DNA from: Gemmatimonadota bacterium
GTDB taxonomy: Bacteria > GCA-2686955
Direction of reading: 5' to 3'
Length of the DNA: 18,184 bases
Assembly (NCBI GenBank): GCA_002686955.1
Contig: NYZA01000161.1
Coordinates: 1-18,184 of the forward strand
Numbering within the stretch: the stretch's first letter is position 1; each line of letters opens with the position of its first letter. The notes under the pieces are model-generated. The model ran no database searches. It saw only the letters and a program-made list of their open reading frames with translations, and was not told the origin of the DNA. Position numbers and translations under genes: made by a program. Positions 15,226 to 18,184 of this stretch are shown here, in pieces.

Positions 15226-16641
15226 ATGCGCTACTCATCGGATGTTCTCTTCGGTCTTCTCGCGGCGGCGCTGTGCGGGTCGCCATGTTCAATCGCCGAC
15301 ACGATCGATGTTCCAGGCGATTTCGCCTCGATCGCGGCCGCTATGGACGCCGCCGTCGACGGAGATCTCGTGTTGGTTGCTCCCGGCACCTATCTGGAGG
15401 GGGAGCTGAACTTCGCCGGCAAGAAGATCACCGTCTCGGGAACAGCTCCCGACGACAGCGTGGTCGTCGAGGCGACGGTCGTGGAAGCGCAAGGCGAACG
15501 GGCCGTGGTCTTTTCGAGCGGTGAGGACACGCTCTCGATCTTGAGGGGAATCGCGCTGAGGGGGTCGCCTCCCCTCCTCACCGCCTTGACCGTTGCCGCC
15601 GGATCGCGACCCGTCGTCGATCGCTGCTTGCTGGTGGGGAGCTATTGGTACGACTCGCATCGTGGCATCGATGTCGACGGCGCTGCGATCGAGCTCCGCG
15701 GTTGCCGAATCCGGGAGTTCCAGGTAGGGAGCAAGGGAGCTGGTATCTCTCTTTCCGAATCAACCGCCAGGATCGTCGGCTGCCGCATCGAGTCGAATAT
15801 CACTCAAGGTGACGGGGCCGGCATTCTGGCTGAGGATTCTTCGGTCCAAATCGTAGACACCGTGATTCGAGATAACATAACCATCGATGAAGGTCGTGAA
15901 GGTGGCGGCATCGCGGCCTTTCGGAGCAGATTCGATATCAGGAACTCCCGCATCGTTGGGAATCAGTCCGTGACTATCAGCTGTTCCGGTGGGGGAATGA
16001 GTCTCGGCCGGTCTGAGGCACTACTCGTGGGGTGTGCGATCGACAACAACCACGCGGAAGGATTGGGCGGCGGAATCCTCTCGTTGCATTCCCGACTGCA
16101 CATGATTGGGTGCACAGTGAACGACAACGACGCCTGGGATGGTGGCGACGCGATCTACGGCAGTGGCGTCGCTCTTCTCGAGTCGTGTGTAGTCATTGGG
16201 GGCGAATCCGGTCGCAGTAGCGCCATCAGATGGCGAGGCGTATACTTGCTCCTCCAGAACTGCACAGTCGCGGGAAACACCTCCAACTCAGATGCCGCAT
16301 TGGAAATCGTTACAGGACGATCCTGGATCCGCAACACCATCCTCTACGACAACAGTCCTTCGTCTCTCGATTGGGACGAGCTCCCTCCAACCGTCGTCTA
16401 TTCCAACATCGAAGGCGGTTGGCCTGGAGCCGGCAACATCGATGCGGATCCGCACTTTTTCAGCGCCGCGGGCTTCGACGTCCTGCTGCGCCCCGGCTCA
16501 CCCTGTATCGACACCGGCACCCCGAATCTCGAAGACGCGCTCCATGACGGCGCTCCGCGATGGCCGGACGGACTACCGAACGGGCCCCGTTCGGACATGG
16601 GTGCGTATGGAGGGCCGGAGAACGGCTCTTGGTGGCGGTGA
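15226..16641 (+). CDS. Secreted right-handed parallel beta-helix protein (paralogue 1)
   Basis: Start at ATG 15226 (MRYSSDVLFGLLAAALCGSPCSIA, a signal peptide), with GAGG at 15213-15216; 471 aa. The mature protein begins TIDVPGDFASIAAAMDAAVDGDLVLVAPGTYLEG, the classic first turn of a pectate-lyase-like/NosD-type beta helix. It continues as ~20-25-residue coils with repeating 'GGGI...S.......C.I..N.A' units, for example GAGILAEDSSVQIVDTVIRDN and GGGILSLHSRLHMIGCTVNDN. It ends with a block NIDADPHF...SPCIDTGTP...SDMGAYGGPENG shared with its neighbour. No catalytic residues of a lyase or hydrolase could be identified, so binding or adhesion is as likely as polysaccharide cleavage. The next gene starts 34 bp downstream, so the two form an operon. 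Confidence 0.85.
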   Translation: MRYSSDVLFGLLAAALCGSPCSIADTIDVPGDFASIAAAMDAAVDGDLVLVAPGTYLEGELNFAGKKITVSGTAPDDSVVVEATVVEAQGERAVVFSSGEDTLSILRGIALRGSPPLLTALTVAAGSRPVVDRCLLVGSYWYDSHRGIDVDGAAIELRGCRIREFQVGSKGAGISLSESTARIVGCRIESNITQGDGAGILAEDSSVQIVDTVIRDNITIDEGREGGGIAAFRSRFDIRNSRIVGNQSVTISCSGGGMSLGRSEALLVGCAIDNNHAEGLGGGILSLHSRLHMIGCTVNDNDAWDGGDAIYGSGVALLESCVVIGGESGRSSAIRWRGVYLLLQNCTVAGNTSNSDAALEIVTGRSWIRNTILYDNSPSSLDWDELPPTVVYSNIEGGWPGAGNIDADPHFFSAAGFDVLLRPGSPCIDTGTPNLEDALHDGAPRWPDGLPNGPRSDMGAYGGPENGSWWR

Positions 16642-16675
16642 CAACCAACCAGAAAACCCGACGGAGAATCCCGAG

Positions 16676-17887
16676 ATGCCCCCAAACAACCGCCGATCCG
16701 CGGGATCGATCGTACTCGCCCTCGCGGCAGTGGACCTCATGGTCGCACCCGCCACCACTCTTCGCGTTCCCGGTGACTACGGAACGATCCAGCCCGCACT
16801 TGCCGCCGCGTTCGCGGGCGATACCGTGCTCGTGGCGCCCGGCACATATTCCGGCTCCGGGAACAACACTCTCGATTTTCTCGGCAAAGACCTGGTGCTG
16901 CTCGGGGAGGGCGGCGCCGCAGCCACCAAGATCGAATGCGGCGGAGCGCCCCACGGAATTGCGCTCTCATCGGGCGAAACCCGCGCCGCGGTGATCGAGG
17001 GGTTTACGGTGCGCGGCGCCGATAACCGCGATGCCGGAGGCGGAATCGTTCTCACATTCCAGGCTTCGCCGACGATACGAGGTTGCGTGGTCGAACACAA
17101 CCGCACCGATTTCTATGGCGCGGGATTCTATGTTGCTTCAGGGGCCTCTCCCCTGATTGAAAACTGTATCATTCGCGACAATATGGCTGACGGTCGCGCA
17201 GGCCGCGGGGGCGGCATTCTTTGCTCCTCCTCTGAAGCGGAGATCGTGCACTGCTTGATCGAACGCAACTTCGCGCACCTGAGCGGCGGCGGCATCCACT
17301 GCTGGTCCGCGTCACCGACTCTGCGCGGCTGTGTGATACGGAGCAACGAAGCCGACATCCGCGCAGGCGGTGTCTACTGCAAAGTCGAGTCTTCGCCCCT
17401 GCTCGAGAATTGCGTAATCCAGGACAATCAAAGCGCGCTCGGAGGAGCCTCCTACTGCTATGTCAATTGCACACCTACGTTCGTCAACTGTGTCATCACT
17501 GGAAACAGGGCCACCGAAACGGCTGGAGGGATCTTCTGCCACGTCACGTCTCAGCCGACTCTGACGAACTGTATCCTGTGGGACGACGAACCTGGAGAGA
17601 TCGTTCTGAGTGGAGCGGAACCGATAGTTCGGTATTGCAACATCGAGGGCGGCTGGAGCGGAGAAGGGAACATCGACGCGGATCCGCGCTTCGTCTCCTA
17701 TCGTGGTTTCGATCTGTTGCTCGCTCCCGCCTCGCCCTGCGTGGATGTGGGCGACCCAACGCTCGAAGACGCGATATACGATTCCGATCCTCGGTGGCCG
17801 GCTTTCTACACCAATGCAGCGCGCTCCGATATTGGGGCTTACGGCGGTCCGAGAAACGGCATTTGGGTCGAAGATCTGGGATTCTAA
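16676..17887 (+). CDS. Secreted right-handed parallel beta-helix protein (paralogue 2)
   Basis: ATG at 16676 with GGAG (16663-16666) 9 nt upstream; 403 aa. The signal peptide is MPPNNRRSAGSIVLALAAVD... and the mature part opens LRVPGDYGTIQPALAAAFAGDTVLVAPGTYSG, as in paralogue 1. Coils with regular Cys and Asn positions follow, such as GGGIVLTFQASPTIRGCVVEHN, GGGILCSSSEAEIVHCLIERN and GGGIHCWSASPTLRGCVIRSN. The C-terminal block NIEGGWSGEGNIDADPRF...SPCVDVGDP...SDIGAYGGPRNG matches paralogue 1 closely, and the protein ends soon after with no FlgD/T9SS-type sorting domain. Role unknown; extracellular or surface. Its TAA overlaps, tail to tail, the stop codon of the remnant gene on the minus strand. 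Confidence 0.85.
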   Translation: MPPNNRRSAGSIVLALAAVDLMVAPATTLRVPGDYGTIQPALAAAFAGDTVLVAPGTYSGSGNNTLDFLGKDLVLLGEGGAAATKIECGGAPHGIALSSGETRAAVIEGFTVRGADNRDAGGGIVLTFQASPTIRGCVVEHNRTDFYGAGFYVASGASPLIENCIIRDNMADGRAGRGGGILCSSSEAEIVHCLIERNFAHLSGGGIHCWSASPTLRGCVIRSNEADIRAGGVYCKVESSPLLENCVIQDNQSALGGASYCYVNCTPTFVNCVITGNRATETAGGIFCHVTSQPTLTNCILWDDEPGEIVLSGAEPIVRYCNIEGGWSGEGNIDADPRFVSYRGFDLLLAPASPCVDVGDPTLEDAIYDSDPRWPAFYTNAARSDIGAYGGPRNGIWVEDLGF

Positions 17888-18033
17888 TCGTCGGGATGGT
17901 TGATCCGCGATTTCACGAGGTCCGCCATCCCCAGCTGCATTCCCTCGATCCAGATCCGGGTCCGGTGCTCGGAATCGAGGAGGATGGTCAGAGGGAGATT
18001 GGCGGACGGATCGTCGAGCGAGAAGACTCTTGC
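17884..18033 (-). pseudogene. 3' remnant of a host gene cut by an IS66-like element
   Basis: On the minus strand the frame reads ARVFSLDDPSANLPLTILLDSEH, then RIWIEGMQLGMADLVKSRI, and ends INHPDD at TAG 17884-17886. It has the composition of a real protein C-terminus, and an LPLTILLD strand reminiscent of thioredoxin-like folds, but 49 residues are too few to assign a family. It is cut at 18033/18034 exactly where the element's terminal repeat begins, so the rest of the gene should lie beyond the element, outside the window. Confidence 0.5.
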
Positions 18034-18184
18034 GTAAGCGGTCAAACTGCACCGTCAGGCCGCTACCCGGCTCAAGTCGGATCGTATCGGGTCGTCGGCG
18101 AAGAGTTCCTTCCATCGCCTCGGCGTGAGCTCCTCGACCCGACTTGCCGGATGGTCAGCCACGCGCTGCAACACGTCGACCAGA
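18034..18184. mobile_element. IS66-like insertion sequence, one end (continues past right edge)
   Basis: The element end is marked by GTAAGCGGTCAAACTG from 18034, matching the GTAAGCG terminal inverted-repeat start known for the IS66 family. The transposase stop lies 21 bp inside, as expected. The 8 bp outside the end, ACTCTTGC (18026-18033), are the expected target duplication; the other copy is outside the window. Confidence 0.6.
18055..18184 (-). CDS. IS66-family transposase, C-terminal fragment (5' part outside window)
   Basis: The minus-strand frame is open from the right edge and ends at TGA 18055-18057, leaving 42 codons: LVDVLQRVADHPASRVEELTPRRW, then KELFADDPIRSDL, then SRVAA. The 'DVLxRVxxHPASRxxELTPxxWK' pattern is typical of the short C-terminal domain (IS66_C-like) of IS66 transposases. 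Its position 21 bp from a GTAAGCG element end supports the assignment. The catalytic DDE core would lie to the right of the window. Confidence 0.6.
   Translation of the reverse strand, partial: LVDVLQRVADHPASRVEELTPRRWKELFADDPIRSDLSRVAA

Noticed and set aside
15760-17600. Regular short-period pattern suggesting a DNA repeat array or CRISPR
   Set aside because: The periodicity is at protein level (beta-helix coils with GGGI and C..N); there are no identical DNA repeats with spacers.
17312-18115. Long minus-strand frame (267 codons) opposite the second beta-helix gene
   Set aside because: It runs antisense through a well-supported gene and across the IS66 end, has an Arg/Pro/Ser-rich composition typical of GC-rich shadow frames, and carries no recognisable motif.

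Overview
The window is GC-rich bacterial chromosome from an uncultured-looking Gram-negative. Several proteins carry Sec-type signal peptides. There is a FlgD/T9SS-like C-terminal domain with a PNPFNP motif, and two right-handed beta-helix proteins ending in a D-[IM]-G-A-Y-G-G-P motif. That combination is typical of the FCB-side candidate phyla (Eisenbacteria or Krumholzibacteriota type) and of some Myxococcota-like metagenome bins. The taxonomic guess is weak. No rRNA, tRNA or CRISPR array was seen.

Layout, left to right. (1) 3-620: 3' end of a secreted protein with a FlgD-like C-terminal domain. (2) 679-1672, minus: a two-gene operon, an unknown 148-aa protein followed by an ArsR-type winged-helix regulator with a DUF2087 tail. 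A good sigma-70 promoter drives it, with a 20-bp palindrome just downstream of the predicted start. (3) 1875-3494: a divergent YtcJ-like amidohydrolase. (4) 3488-3602: a copy of a dispersed 63-bp repeat and a REP-like hairpin between convergent genes. (5) 3637-4614, minus: a membrane CTP-dependent polyprenol/dolichol-kinase-like protein. (6) 4774-8842: a very large exported membrane protein built of two homologous halves, with a +1 frame disruption at 5567-5569. (7) 8843-10807: probable gene debris, comprising a TPR piece, a jelly-roll carbohydrate-binding-like domain, and a sulfatase lacking its N-terminal catalytic half. (8) 10953-11504: a small cysteine-rich secreted protein. (9) 11522-13518, minus: a COG0731-like radical SAM protein directly coupled to a PHB-depolymerase-family esterase, with a possible small exported peptide upstream. 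(10) 13643-14813: an exported propeller-like protein split by two -1 frame changes. (11) 14996-15101: the second dispersed-repeat copy. (12) 15226-17887: a tandem pair of paralogous secreted beta-helix proteins. (13) 17884-18184, minus: the 3' remnant of a host gene interrupted by the end of an IS66-like element whose transposase C-terminus runs off the right edge.

Many products are exported or membrane-bound: beta-helix proteins, propeller, esterase, cysteine-rich protein, FlgD-domain protein and the large membrane protein. The window therefore looks like a cell-surface and secretome-rich accessory region with mobile-element activity, not one coherent pathway. I found no clear defence system. 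The most unusual items are the two-half duplicated membrane protein, the ArsR-DUF2087 operon with its promoter/palindrome arrangement, the dispersed repeat, and the IS66 junction. Single-base frame breaks recur at about 5568, 14175 and 14610. They may be assembly indels or real decay, and the sequence alone cannot settle this.
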